64,000 bases of DNA from Beroe forskalii (taxonomy: Eukaryota > Ctenophora > Nuda > Beroida > Beroidae), in the NCBI GenBank assembly GCA_011033025.1, contig WFMF01000031.1:310001-374000 (forward strand), in the 5' to 3' direction. Position 1 is the first letter of the stretch, and the number at the start of each line of letters is the position of its first letter. The translations under genes and the position numbers were made by a program. Below, piece after piece: positions 1-13,300 of this stretch. The notes under the pieces were generated by a model. That model had not been told where the DNA came from. It worked only from the letters and a program-made list of their open reading frames with translations, and did no database searches.

Positions 1-908
1 TTCACATGGACGCGAAAAAATACTGTACCACTTTCGACAGATTATATGAAAAGTGATTTGAATAAGTTGCATCTTTAATCGACGATCGATGCATGTTCAA
101 AAAAAACCAAATTGAGGTATATTCCCTATTCTCATTATAACACTATTATTTAATGATTCGAAAAAGTACGAGGCCGCTCAAGTTTTAATCTGGATTTTAA
201 ACTCATTGTTTGAACGCACTGTTAAATTAAATAATATTATTTTGTGCATGGATTTAATTACTTTTTAAAAGGTTTTGTATATGTAAATTTAGTAATTAAT
301 TACTCAAATTACTATGGTGAGGATAGCTTTTAAGCCCATAGACTCATAACGTAAAATGTGCATTATTATCAATCTCGACGAAGTTTTAGCCCCATCGATC
401 GATGCTTGAGTTTTGAAATGGAAACTTAATCTCTAACATTCCCTATTCTCATTATATTACACTCATTACACTCATGATATAACTATAAGTGGTGAGGCGT
501 TGGTTTCAGATTTAAAAGTGCATCATTATAAGTGCATTGTTTGGTTTTAATGCAATAGCTCCAATTCCTTCATTTTACTCAGTGTACACTGTACACCACA
601 CAGCAGTTTAATTACTAATTAATTAGGTTTTGTATCTGCAAATGTTATTAATTAATTAACTCAATTCACTTGATCTTGAGGAAAGGCTATTGACTCATAA
701 ACAGACGTAAAATATAAGTGGTTTATGTACAATTGATACTTCGACGAAGTTTTAGCACTGATTGGCCAATGTCATGACGATTTCGTGGTACTGCGGGTAA
801 ACTAAAACTGTAATTTATTCCGCCATTTCAACGGCAAATGATTAATAATGGAATGCAGTGAAATGTGAATTCAATGTGTTTTTCTCTTGATCTTTATTTT
901 GCATCCAG
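1..908. repeat. Intronic or upstream DNA with a diverged ~330-bp tandem duplication
   Basis: No exon was found here. Two diverged copies of one sequence follow each other: the motif tccctattctcattat occurs near 122 and 440, aggttttgtat near 271 and 628, and cgacgaagttttagc near 376 and 737. Spacing is about 320-360 bp with many small indels, so the duplication is old. It probably lies in the intron before the first visible CYB5R exon. Confidence 0.6.
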
Positions 909-2857
909 GTAACCATCTGAGTCTGATAGCGAACATAAACAACGAGTTAGTGATCCGTTCCTACACTCCGGTGTCAAGTGATGACGATGTGGGTTACATG
1001 GATCTCGTTGTCAAGGTTTATTAATGTTGTCAAGGTTACAAAATACAAGATGATGTTGTCAGTACTGTGGTGACTGGTGCTGTCAGATTCATCACACTGA
1101 GACATTTTTATGAAAGTTTCATTAAAAATTTGAGAATTCCACCTCTTATTTCAGGTTTATTTCAAAGACGTCCACCCAAAGTTCCCTGACGGGGGTAAAA
1201 TGACCCAATATTTGGAAGGAATGAAGCTAGGAGATTGTATCGATGTCAGGGGCCCCAAGGTAAGAGGTGAAGGAGTTTTCATATCCTTTTTAAAGTTTGA
1301 GATAATACGGAACCCCTCTTCTAGCACTACTTTCTCTCACAATACGACATAGGCTGGAGAAGAATTCCCCACGGTATTCATGAACTTTTTTCATTTAATG
1401 ACATAATTCCTGTCCTTATCATATTATCATATTATCTTATCATCTCTCTATCATCTCCATATTTTACACATCGTGTTTTGCAGGGTAAGATCCACTACGC
1501 GGGTAAAGGTAAATACGAGGTAGAGAGGAAGGGAAAACTATGCAACGTCTCGGGGCACAAGATAGGAATGATTGCAGGGGGCTCAGGAATTCCAAGGCTT
1601 CATTCTTCGATTTGTTTCGAAATTTGATATAATAAATGTGTACTGGTGAATTGTTTCTTCTTTTCTCCTGTTTTCTCCACGCCTCCCTTTTAAAGTTTCA
1701 AATACTGCGCAATCTTTTCCCACCCCTTCAAATTCTGAACCCCTCCAGGAATAACGCCCATGCTCCAAGTCGCTGCTGAGATCCTCAAACACCCGGAGGA
1801 TTCCTCGCAGATTTACCTCCTCTTCGCTAACCAGACTCCCGAAGATATCCTCTGTCAGGACATCATACAGGCAATGGAGATTTATCTCCCAGTAAGCGAT
1901 AAAATTTCAATTAATTCATCACCCATCCACGTGTCATGTGATGTGATTTATCACCCGATAATTTTGTGTCGCTCTAAATTGTTTCTTGATAGATGTTATT
2001 CTCAGATATAACGATAAACTTTGTATATAAATCTTCTTTCTCTCAGGCAATGGAGAAGGATGAGCGGTTCCACGTGTGGTACACAGTGGACAGAGCGCCT
2101 GAAACAGGTGGAAAATGATGGAGTGACGACTTCAAATTACTAAATTAGAATATTATTTTAAACATTTATCGTTTAAGAAAAATTTAAAAAAGCGTTATTC
2201 TTACTAAGACGTGGGGCTGCTACAGTAATATGAGATTGTAGATTCATCGATTTTCACATTTGGTGGTCAATATTCGGATTTCTTGTAATATTTCTACCTC
2301 AATACTGAATACAGTACTCCAAATTTGTGTATGTTGAATAGAATTGAATATCCAGGACAGCATCTGTTCAGTTATAATAATTCAAACTGAGATTAAATTA
2401 TTTCGGTTCCTGTAACACGATCCATTTCAATTTGATTAGTCCACCCCTCCAACATCAACGTAGCACTATAGTAGGGGCGGCGGTCTATAAATAGGTAGCC
2501 CTATTGGAACTACTGCCTTATAGGTTCAACTTTCATCTTGATTATTTTCGACGGCGTTTCATAAGCTTACCCACAGGCTCAATCCGGCACAATGTTCATT
2601 GCCAATCATTACACAACCGGAATCTCACACCCCGAATGGTCAATATCATGAAATCTACCACTCTGATTGGTCAATATCCCGCAGGTTGGTCGTACAGCAC
2701 AGGTTTCGTGTCAGCTGACATGATATCCGCCCACCTCCCTCCCCCTGGAGACGACACTGCGGTTATGATGTGCGGACCCCCGCCCATGATAAAGTTCGCG
2801 TGTTTACCCAACTTGGAGAAACTCGGGTACTCCGAGAATCAGTTGATGGTATTCTAG
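909..2857 (+). CDS. CYB5R3: NADH-cytochrome b5 reductase (CYB5R3-like), C-terminal part, 5' incomplete
   Basis: Flavoprotein that passes electrons from NADH through FAD to cytochrome b5, normally on ER or outer mitochondrial membranes. Exons read as 909-1015, 1155-1259, 1484-1586, 1749-1870 (or to 1891), 2047-2107 and 2685-2857. Seen in order: the FAD-binding [11 protein letters not shown] motif, [11 protein letters not shown], the NAD-binding-lobe start [57 protein letters not shown], and a C-terminal phenylalanine as in the animal family. The first part of the FAD domain and any membrane anchor are outside the window. The 1586/1749 junction has a GA donor. The exon ending at 1870 would use a GC donor; the alternative GT donor after 1891 adds seven residues. 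The family call is secure; CYB5R3 rather than a close paralogue is inferred. Confidence 0.93.
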
Positions 2858-2899
2858 CGCAATGCTCTGAGAATCAGCTCATGGTATTCTAGCGCAATG
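2830..2899 (+). repeat. 35-bp tandem duplication containing the CYB5R stop codon
   Basis: Positions 2830-2864 and 2865-2899 are two head-to-tail copies of one 35-bp sequence differing at about three positions. The unit carries the last coding codons, the TAG stop and nine bases of 3' UTR. Only the first copy is read as coding. Confidence 0.9.
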
Positions 2900-5007
2900 T
2901 AACGTCTCGTATGGTAGGAGCGTTACAAGTCCTAACTTTTATATCAAACTTTTAAGTTTTAAGATGATATACGGAAACTGTCAGGAAATGCTGGTTCAGA
3001 TTACTTACTGTAGATGAGATTCTACAGTCATCAATTTAAAGTTATTGATTCAAACAAAGGAGTCAAAGGAATGTTTTCGTATCAATAACATTCTGAGCAT
3101 GTGTATTGTTTTCAGTGAATGAAGAATAACTTTTGGTACCAATAACCGTGTTTTTGTATCTCTGATATTTATAAAACTCTTTCTCTTTTAAAATCTAATT
3201 GATGTTTCTGTTCGTTTTGAGCTGTATGCATTCATGGCCGGTATTACTGTTACTGTGGCATTTAAATAATTCAGAATTCTAATGATCTGGTAGTATTCAG
3301 TAGAATCAAGGTCGTAAAAGGAAGGTTGTGAGTTTTTCATGATCTGGTCATCACTCATCGATAAAGGCGTAGTTCTACCTACTTTTCCACCTGTTGAAGA
3401 CCCATAACGAGTAGTGTGACCCATTTTGTGCCACAAGTTTGTATATACTTCAACTTTTATGTAACGCGCTCAAATGATTTTCAAAGTTGACACGGCGCGC
3501 AACGTACGTATAAAATGTGTGACTCGTAGAATCTACTTAGGCATGCGCGGCGTATAAAATTCTAAAGATGAAAGGTTCGTTTGGCCTAAAATGCCTTTTA
3601 ATTTTGATCCTTCTGGATGACTACGTCAGAATAAGCGTTTTAGACCCGAAATATCAACCACGCCTTCTTTTGGTCACGCACTTTATTTTAGACCACCGAT
3701 GAATCGATGATAGTCTCCGTCGCGAACTTTGCCGCAATGATCCCAGACTATATAGGATGATGTTGTATTGATAATTTAATCTAACCGGGGTCTTGCTTAA
3801 TTTTGCATTCGGAGCGTACCGTGGTTCCATTCCTGCTATGTGTGCTCATCAGTCAATAACAGAGGTAGTAAATTGACGAGGTCCTATTGACTGATCACAC
3901 ATACGTGTTCCTCATAAGAGGAGGGACGTTTCGGCGGTTGTCAGAGGGTTAGACTTCTGACAATTCGGTGGAATCATTCGCCTGACGTTTTCAGAGGGGT
4001 CTGGCAACGCCAGACAAGGGAGCCTCTGGTTTAACATTAAATTAATTAGAAAAGGGAAAACGATTAAGGTCACTCAGCCGGTGACCATGCCCACGGCTCT
4101 TGCCTTTCGTTCTTTTCCCTCTTTCACCAATACACGCTGAACGTTTTAGAGTAAAATGATACTCATAGCTTACAAAGTTCAATGATTCAGTGGAACGTTA
4201 CAATGGATAAAACGAAAAAATATATTATACCAATTGGCAAATTTGATAAAGACCACGAAATTTAAATTTACATTTAATACAGTCCAAAAGTCGGACAGAT
4301 CATCAATTAATGTTAGGAATGGAGTTAATATTCGAATGCCGGTGATCGAAGACCGTACAGGCATTCAGAGCAGGTCTTTTTGAAGCCTTCAGTTTCCAAA
4401 GGCGGAGGCTTGGAAAAGGACATAGAAACGGCGCTCATTCTATGCGAAGGAAGTCGAATTCCTGAAATAGTTACATGTTAATTCGTATCTCCCGTTTCCT
4501 GAAACATAAAAGTGAGAACTTGTCGGCCGTTGACAGACCCTCGTGAGAATTCAGCTTCGCGGCTGTCATCAGCGAGTCAGACAACGTCCGACAAGTGAGA
4601 GCCTTCGGCGGACACTCGCGCCGAAGGCGAATGGGTCAGACAACGTCTGACAAATAAAATTTAATTATTTGACGTTGAATTTAAATATTTAACTTTTTTT
4701 AAATGGGGGGTCGACAAAAATTCTAAAGCCATGGTTTTAGATTGCTCATTGGTTCATCTCATACCCTTGAACCGTCATCTCTCCTTTACGGGAGAACAGA
4801 GGCCTGCAGAAGGATTTAAACCTGGCTAGCGCCCAACTTTTCGAGCAATTCATGAAAAACGAAGGCGCGCGCGCATAAATCTACGTGTTCTAAATGCTCA
4901 CATTAAAAAGTCAGGTCACATAATTGTCTCCGCGCGCGCCAAAAACAAACCAAAAGCGCTGTGACCGGCTGATAATTGTAGAATTTCAGTCGATTAACAT
5001 TTATCAT
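2900..5007. other. Intergenic between convergent CYB5R and TTI1, with palindromic repeat motifs
   Basis: No gene was recognised. Convergent 3' ends lie on both sides. Two stretches (about 3930-4030 and 4520-4660) are rich in short inverted motifs of the type gtcagacaacgtctgac and agree in part with each other, suggesting remnants of a dispersed repeat. No transposase or reverse transcriptase is visible. Confidence 0.4.
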
Positions 5008-8000
5008 CTAAACTATGGAAAAAGCACTCATGTATTTCATCTCACCTCCCAGGGAGTGAAAGACAATCCACATGAGATCTGGGTTCACACCAACCAGTGC
5101 TCTATAGAGGTAAAGCGCGTACCTCTGCATTTCCCTTGGCATATCCCTAAAAACGCGACCAGATGGTGATCAAATTGGTAAGAACTGTAGGTCGAAAATT
5201 TATCTTTTCTAATAGATGGTGTTCTCAATCGTGCCATGATTGTGTTCCACTCCTATCAGAGTATTTACCTATGCAAGTATTTGTACGTTGTATCAATGAT
5301 TTTGTACAAATCTCGATCTCCGAACTTTAGATACGTCGTTAGAACTGCGATAGTCTTCAGTACACGTTGTTGAAGCTTGAATTCCAGACTGTTTGGCGAT
5401 AACAATACCTAGGAAGAAACTGAGATTAACAAGCACATCAGTATCATATGTTCAACTTAACTCGGAAAGTTGAATTTATAATCCACTCCAAACCAACTTG
5501 AAATGACAGTAACACCTCAGATTTTGACTCCTTCGCATGTTTGAGTGTCATTCGCTTTAGTTCGTCAAAGGAAACTGGTTTCTTGAGAGGTGGGACCTCT
5601 GGCACTTTCTTTATCGTCAAAACGTTATCTGTTAGGGAACAACGGTATCATTAAATACCTCAATACGAATTATATCTTGTGTTCTTCAACTTTTAAATTT
5701 CCTTAACATAATTCACAGCCTGTTACTTGTTGAGACCCGTGAAAGAATAGTAATTTCTAGATTAAAACCTGGTTTTAGGGATTTGAGAAGTTTAGGAAGC
5801 AGGTTGCTTGATACCCTCTGCAGAAGGAAAGTCCGAGATACTTTGCCGATTGTTTGTAACGTTTTCAACGCTTCGAGTTTGACTAGATGCTCCTGAAAGT
5901 AATGGGAAGGGTAAAATGAAAAATCGAATAGATCGAATATCTTTAAATCTCAAAGTAGGGGGTTAATTAATTCTTTATCGGCATTCTTACCCCAGAAATG
6001 ATATGGGATCAGAAGGGGTCAACATTAAAAATTCACTGAATTTTCCTCAGTTTTGGGGACATGTATGTTTAACTTTTGCATCTTGTTGATATCCCATACA
6101 TCGTACCTTATCATCCAGTAGATTCTTCTCCAGTTGCCACCACACTTTATGAACTAGTGGTAACAATTCATCCTCAGACTTTGACAGAACGCGCATAGAA
6201 CAGTTGATGCCTTGGAGTATAGTAATGCGACCCTTGGGGTCCAGACATCCCAGGTTCTGTATCGCAACCTGAGGGTGGGTTAGAGTTGGTTAGATGTTCA
6301 TCATCAAAAGAGAGGCCGGACCCGAGGGTCCGCAAGAGGATAGGATGGTTAGATGTTGTTAGGGGTGGTTAGAGCTGGTTTAAGGTTGTAAGAGGTTGTT
6401 AGAGCTTGTCAAAGGTGTGTAGAGGTTGTTATAAGTAGTTAGAGGTTGGTAGATGTGGTGAGGGGTGGTTAGAGGTTGTGAGAGGTGGTTAAAGGTTGAT
6501 ACCTTGCGGTAGGGTAATACGACCCTTGGGTGATTGGTGACAGTATAATAACAGTTGTATAAAGCAGAAGAGATAACAAACCTCTGTGACAGCTTGACAT
6601 GTTCTGATGTAGAGTGGCAGTTTCTTCTCCTCCTCCGACTCCTCTTCGTTCGTGAAGACACTCTCCTCCCCATCATTCTACGGGAAAAAGGGGGAAATTG
6701 TAACAAAATATACAGTGAAAAGACTTACTCTGTGTAAACTGTAGACATCGGAGAAATCCTAAACAACAGACAATCGACAGGCATTTATTGGCAGGATCAA
6801 ATCCTTAAGCATAAGTGCAGATTTAAGTCTTACTGTTTTGAATAAATACCTACACGCAGATAACTCACATTCAGATTGAAGTACTGCACGAAAGCTTTGT
6901 TGAACTCGTTAGGGGTTAACGGATCAAGCTGCACTCTGATATTCTCCCGTAGTAAACCAAGTTCCTTGACATTGCAACACGTCAAATTATATGCTTCGCT
7001 ACTTTTTACACAAAATCGAATTATCTGGGGGGTCCAAGTATCTTGCGTAACTAATCATTTCCACGATCGCAAAGAATATCATATTTGCTAACTCGATAAT
7101 CAACGAAATCTGAAATATATCTATAGAAAATAACATTTGCTTCAAGATTCTGCCTACTTGTATATTTCCTCCTTAGCACTGCCCGGGTCAGGATACCACT
7201 CCTCTACCATTTCCAGGAAGACTTTGAGGAGTTTTAGGAGGGGAAGGGTGTGAGAGTCGTTCTGAAAAGAGAGGATTTTTAAATAAAACCATCATGATAG
7301 AACGAAATTTTGGAAAAATACGAAGTATCAGATAAAATCAAAATCTAGCATTTCGAATAAGTTAATTCTTACCTGATGGGCAGCTAAAGCAGCGAATATT
7401 TCTTTCAGGCAATCGTTGAAGTGAGGCATTGATTCTTTTGACGAATATCGAATGAGAACCTGAGCGTTATCGACGTTAAAGTGCAAAAAAATCTTATTAA
7501 AATTTCAATCACTGTACGTATCAAGGTTTAAAAGCTAAGCTGTGATAAAAATTTTACCAACTTCGAAACAGAGCAATAAGTAAGAATCAAACGAAAGTAC
7601 TACATTGTCATAATACACACAGGAATGTTTCCTTGCGTTTGAACTCCCACCTCTAGAACCCTGGTGGTGTTTGGGTACAGGTCCAGATACCGGAGGTTAA
7701 GGCACGCTGTGTTGACGATGTAATCCGTGTTCTGCTTGAGGAAGAACTCTATGTGAGGACTGTTGAACTCGCGACATAGCGCCTGGGGAATGAAGGTCAG
7801 TTAACTCCCGTCTCCATGTTAATGATTAAATAATTAAGCTACAGTGAGTGTGCAATTGGTCGATAATTTCGAAAAAAAAGAAATTCTTTTCCATTTATAG
7901 TAGATTTATAGTAGATTCATAATCACCAGTAGGGTAGCGTAGGCTGCCTTGCTGACGAGGGGTGTGGGGGATCCTAGCTTGTTAAGGATGGGGTACACTG

Positions 8001-9653
8001 CTCGAATTAGATCTCTATGAGCGTACTTGCCTAAGAGAAAGACGGTAAAAGCGTGTCAAGCTAATAAAAAACATGTAATATGGCACTGCTTGTGAATTAA
8101 ATGACTCATTCTCGAATATTTTCTCTTTTCCCGGGGGGGGGGGGTTGAGAGAGAAATAGATTTCTCTCTCATAGTTGTCCACTATGAATCTATAGATTTA
8201 GATCCCAGTGTGCGTACTCACCTGTGACAAAGGTAAGTAAAGTATCAGGTAAGTGTAAACTTACCAGGTACCATTGCCTTTCTTGGGAGAAAGGAAACGC
8301 GGTTAAACTAACAACAAAACATGCGTGGATTATGGCATGTTAATTAAGTGAGCAAATTGCGAATTAAAATTTTCTGGGGGGGGCGTTGGATGTTTGGAGA
8401 GAAAATGATTTCTCATAATCATCCTCTATATTCCCTGTGAGAAAATAACTATGAGAAAATTTCTCAATCTTAATAAATCTGTAGAATTATAGATCCCTGC
8501 GCACGTACGTACCTAGGAGAAAGGTAAGTTAAGTATCAGGTAATTGTAAACGTACCAGACCCCATTTCCTTTGATGGAAGAAAGGAAACGGCGTAAAAGT
8601 AACAACAAAACATATATATGGGCATAATCCATGTTAATCTAATGACTCATTCTGGACATATTTTCTAAGATTCTATGGGGGGAATGATATTTATCATAAT
8701 CATGCTTTATAAATCTGTAGAGTAAACAAAGGACAGTTGCTACTGGTTATAATTTAATGGACACTGGAAGTAATCCTACCGAGCACTCTGAAACACCCCC
8801 TCATACAGTACAACATGAGGCTGTGAACCATCTTCTCTTGTTTTATCTCCCGGATAGGTCGCTCTTTTTTACTCTGCAGGAGAAATGAAAAGTGAAAACC
8901 TTCGTCAGAAATCACAGAAATTGGAATTTCGACTACCTACTAACTTTAAAAACTAGAGATTTCTACCATTTGGGACTTTAATAGAGTATATTGATTCTAA
9001 CTATCTTCTTCAGGCAGAATTTAGCATGTAACTCACAGGAAGGGTATCACAGAAGAGTGGGCTGTCTAGCAGAGTGTGGAGTACTTCCTCTGCTGTGTCA
9101 ATTACCAGGGGGTCCGGGTTACTGCGACCTGAGAAAGACCTCATAAGCTCATAATTGAGGGGGGGTGTTGCTGCGACCTGAGGAAGGGGGTCAGGGTTAC
9201 TCCGACCTGAGAAAGGGAATAATATCATTTGGGGCAGCAGGGGGAAATCAAGAACATAGCATCTTTGGGATTTGCAAAATGAATCCTAACTACTAATAAA
9301 TCTTACTACTGGCTGATCTATTTATAACTGACTGATCCATCTATACCTGACGGACAGAGGGACTTGGCTCGTTGTGAGACGTGTCCCTTAGCGCCCCACA
9401 GGAGATCAGACACAATGATCAAGGACTGTACCCGCCTTCCTGACGATGATAGGAACTTTTCCTGGGGGGGGGGGATAAAATTTAGTGAGGCTAAACCTGG
9501 AATATTTTACAAGTTACTGGTTCACGATTTCTGTAAAGATGTGTCCAACCATAGCTTCCGACCATTGAATATCCGTTCGGAGGGCAGTTTTTTGCCCAAA
9601 AAGGAGGGCAAATCAACGCAAAAAGAGGGCAATATTCCATACAAAAGTGGGGA

Positions 9654-9686
<33 letters not shown>

Positions 9687-10270
9687 GACACCGCCTTAAA
9701 AATGCAATCCGAGATAGTGCCTGTTAAGTGTATTTTCACAACCTTGGGTGTATTTCAGGGACTTCAGGTGTATTTTAGGTGGATTCAGTGAAAGTCTATT
9801 CACAGCATCAATCCGAGATAGTGCTTGTTAGGTGTATTTTCACAATCATGGGTGTATTTCAGGAACTTAAGGTGTATTTTAGATGGATTCAGTAAAAGTG
9901 TATTTACAAAATCAATCCGAGATAGTGCTTATTGGGTGTATTTTCAGAGTCCAGAGTGTATTTCGGGAACTTAAGGTGTATTTTAGGTGAATTCAGTAAA
10001 AGTGTATTTACAAAATCAATCCGAGTTGGTGCTTGTCAGGTGTATTTTCACAATCATGGGTGTATTTCAGGAACTTAAGGTGTATTTTAGGTGAATTCAG
10101 TAAAAGTGTATTTACAAAATCAATCCGAGTTGGTGCTTGTCAGGTGTATTTTCACAATTATGGGTCCACTTCAGGAACTTAAGGTCTATTTTAGGTGAAC
10201 TCAGTAAAGTAGATTTCCAAAATCAATCAGACTAGTGCTTGTTAGGTGTATTTCCGAAATATATGGTCGA

Positions 10271-10304
<34 letters not shown>

Positions 10305-13300
10305 GAAACCGCCCAGAAAGACCTATTTAAGGCCATATATGTTAGGTGTATTTTGAGATGGGTCAAAAGGAGGGCAAATTGGGCCTAAAGGAGGGCAAAA
10401 AAGAGGGCTCGGAGGGCAAGACCCAAAAAGGAGGGCAAAAAGAGGGCATGAGAGGGCGCCCTCTCAAAAAGAGAGCAGTTCGGAAGCTATGTGTCCAACA
10501 AAACTTAAGATTTTACACTACTTTATCTCGAAGATCTGAACAAAACCCATAATTCTCCGTCAATCTCTTACCATGAAAGAGCTGACAAGAGCGTCAATGT
10601 TTCCCAAGTACCCCAACACATTGATAATATCCAGGATTAGGTTTAACACTCCTTTGTTTTCAACGTTCCGGAATTCTATTTCTTTGAAGGCAAAGATGGT
10701 CTGCGTGGACTTAGTCAAATCTGCTTTTATTGTGTCTTTGGATCTTTGGGAAATATTAGATACAATGAATAGTTATTCTAATCTATAGGCATTCGCTTTC
10801 ATAAAAAATCGAGCTTATATCATAAATTCAAGATTTGTCACGATTTTGTAGTCCATTTTAACAGAACATAAAATCAGTGTACACCACTCATAAACATTCA
10901 AACAAATGAACCAGGGGGTCAGCAGCGGGTCATTGGTATATTTTCATACGATCAACTCACGTGCTATCTGAGATGTTACAAGCGCTGTAGTTAGGGTAGT
11001 TAACAGACAGGTCCTCTATCTTTATCTCATGTGGGTCTATCTCCAACAACTTCATAAACATCTGGGGGAAAAAGTTAAAGTATCTGGAATATAGGTAGGG
11101 GACAATGTATCGAGAAATTTGGAAAATGTTGTGTTGCCCTTGCCTAATATTTGGGGATTTCATCGAATCTTGCTCGTCACATTCACTCAAGACAACTCAT
11201 TTCACCTCCCCTTACGTCCTCCTTTTTAGCATCCCAACCACAACCCCTTTACCCTCTCCTCTTCCCCTATGCCCTCATGTCAGCTACCCTCCTCCCAACT
11301 CATCACTTCCAGGTAGGTCCAATGTGTCTCGGAGTTCAGCACAACATGCAACTGTTCACCCAACAAACACACAAAGTTCCGGAGTTGCTTCAGAACGATT
11401 ATCTTATCTTCACACGAGGCTAACACGATAGTGGGTAGCTTCAGGGTGATGTCCTGGGATAATCACATGACGACGATTATGTAATCAAAGAACGTGCAAA
11501 TTTTGCATATTATGAGCTAAGATTTAGGACTTAGGAGTGAGGACTCGTGAAAATTTGAGCAGTTTGGTTGAAAGAAAGGTGAAAAAGACTTGAGTAAATT
11601 CTAATTCAAATGTACCTTTTGGTGGGGGTAAAAACAGTAACCGTTTTCCCATGGTCTGTACCTGAAGAGCATCAGTAACTATGGCAACCAGGGTTACACC
11701 GCTGTCTTTGGATATGATCGTCAGACCCTCCATCGCGATCTCGCTTACCTGAAAACACTTAAGCTAAATTCACAGAAAACGTGGGACATAAAGAGTCCAA
11801 ATTAGTTATTCTTTTACTAAACATTCAAGCAAGCGGTGGATTATCCAATATCCATGCATCAGCAATTTATAGAATATCCATGATATCACATGAATCCAAT
11901 CCCAAATTCCATTGGTGACGTATCACCACTCACTTCATCGTCCTCATCATCCAGAATACAGAGCAACATTCCGATAATGTTATCCATGCACATTCTGAGA
12001 GGTTTCATACAGTCCCTGATACACGTTCTGAGGAACTTAGCCACTGCTATCCGGACACAACCCCTGAAAAAGGAAGATTTTCTCGGTTCAAATTTAAAAA
12101 AATAAAGAAAAGATCTAGAAAAACATCCTCGAAAGTTAACAGAATGCGAAGGAATTTTACGGTCTGAGTCAACTTCAATTAATAGCCATTTGCATATGAC
12201 ATCATTATCACAGTTTACAGAGTACAATTGCTGACTAACTTCTCTGCGGATAGGGTTGATATAAGCCGGTGAATGAGGGGCTGGATGTTAGCTACTGTCT
12301 TCCTCCACCACACACTGTCTCGCTTAGCAAGGATAACAGCCGGGTCCTGGGATTGGGTGGGAGTGAGTGGGATTTGAGGGGATCTGGAATTAAAAACTTT
12401 CCGGGAAAGGGATTAAAAAAACTTCGGTAACTTCTTAACGTGGAGTCCCGTGTAACATCCAGGTTTTGCGCGGCGTATCATACTTTTTACGTGCTGACAA
12501 TACGGCGCTTACTTCTGATTGACTTCCCATCGAATGTTATAATTATTATGAACATATAGTAAGGGTCTGACTGTAACCCCCTGTGAACTAAATAGTATAG
12601 TAGGTTTGAGAACGTTTTTCGGTAGTTCATAGGCCATAGATGCACCAGAAAAAAACTAACCAACTTCTGAGTTGGGCAACCCCCTTTTTTGGACCCCTTT
12701 TCTTTCAAAATGGGGCAAAAACTTTGAATGACAATATCTCAGCTTCTGATTGAGATACGGAGCCAATAAATACACCAAACTATGCAGAATGAGCACATTA
12801 TGGGGGGTAGAGCATAGTTTCAATGTCGTTACCCCTTTAGTTTTCGAGTTATCGACGAAAAACCCCTTTTAATCCCTACGCCTATGACCAAAATTGCCCC
12901 TTTTCAATAAATGAGAACAGAAGATCGTAGAGACCTCAACAAGTACACTAGGGTATGCAGAATGAGCACATTATGGGGGGTAGAGCATAGTTTCTAAGTC
13001 GTAACCCCTTTCATTTTCGAGTTATGGACGAAAAACCCCTTTTCAGCTCTACTCGTATGACCAAAATTACCCCGTTTCAATAAATGAGAACAGAAGGTCG
13101 TAGAGAACTCAACAAGAACTCTACGTTATGCAGAATGAGCACATTATGGGGGGTAGAGCATAGTTTCAACGTCGTAACCCCTTTAGTTTTCGAGTTATGG
13201 ACGAAAAACCCCTTTTTAGCCCTACGCATATGACCAAAATTGCCCTTGTTCAATAAATGAGAACAGAAGATCGTAGAGACCTCAACAAGTACACTAGGGT

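Noticed and set aside
6340-6500. Telomere-like repeat
   Set aside because: The words are gttagagg-type and degenerate, not regular TTAGGG, and they lie inside an intron.
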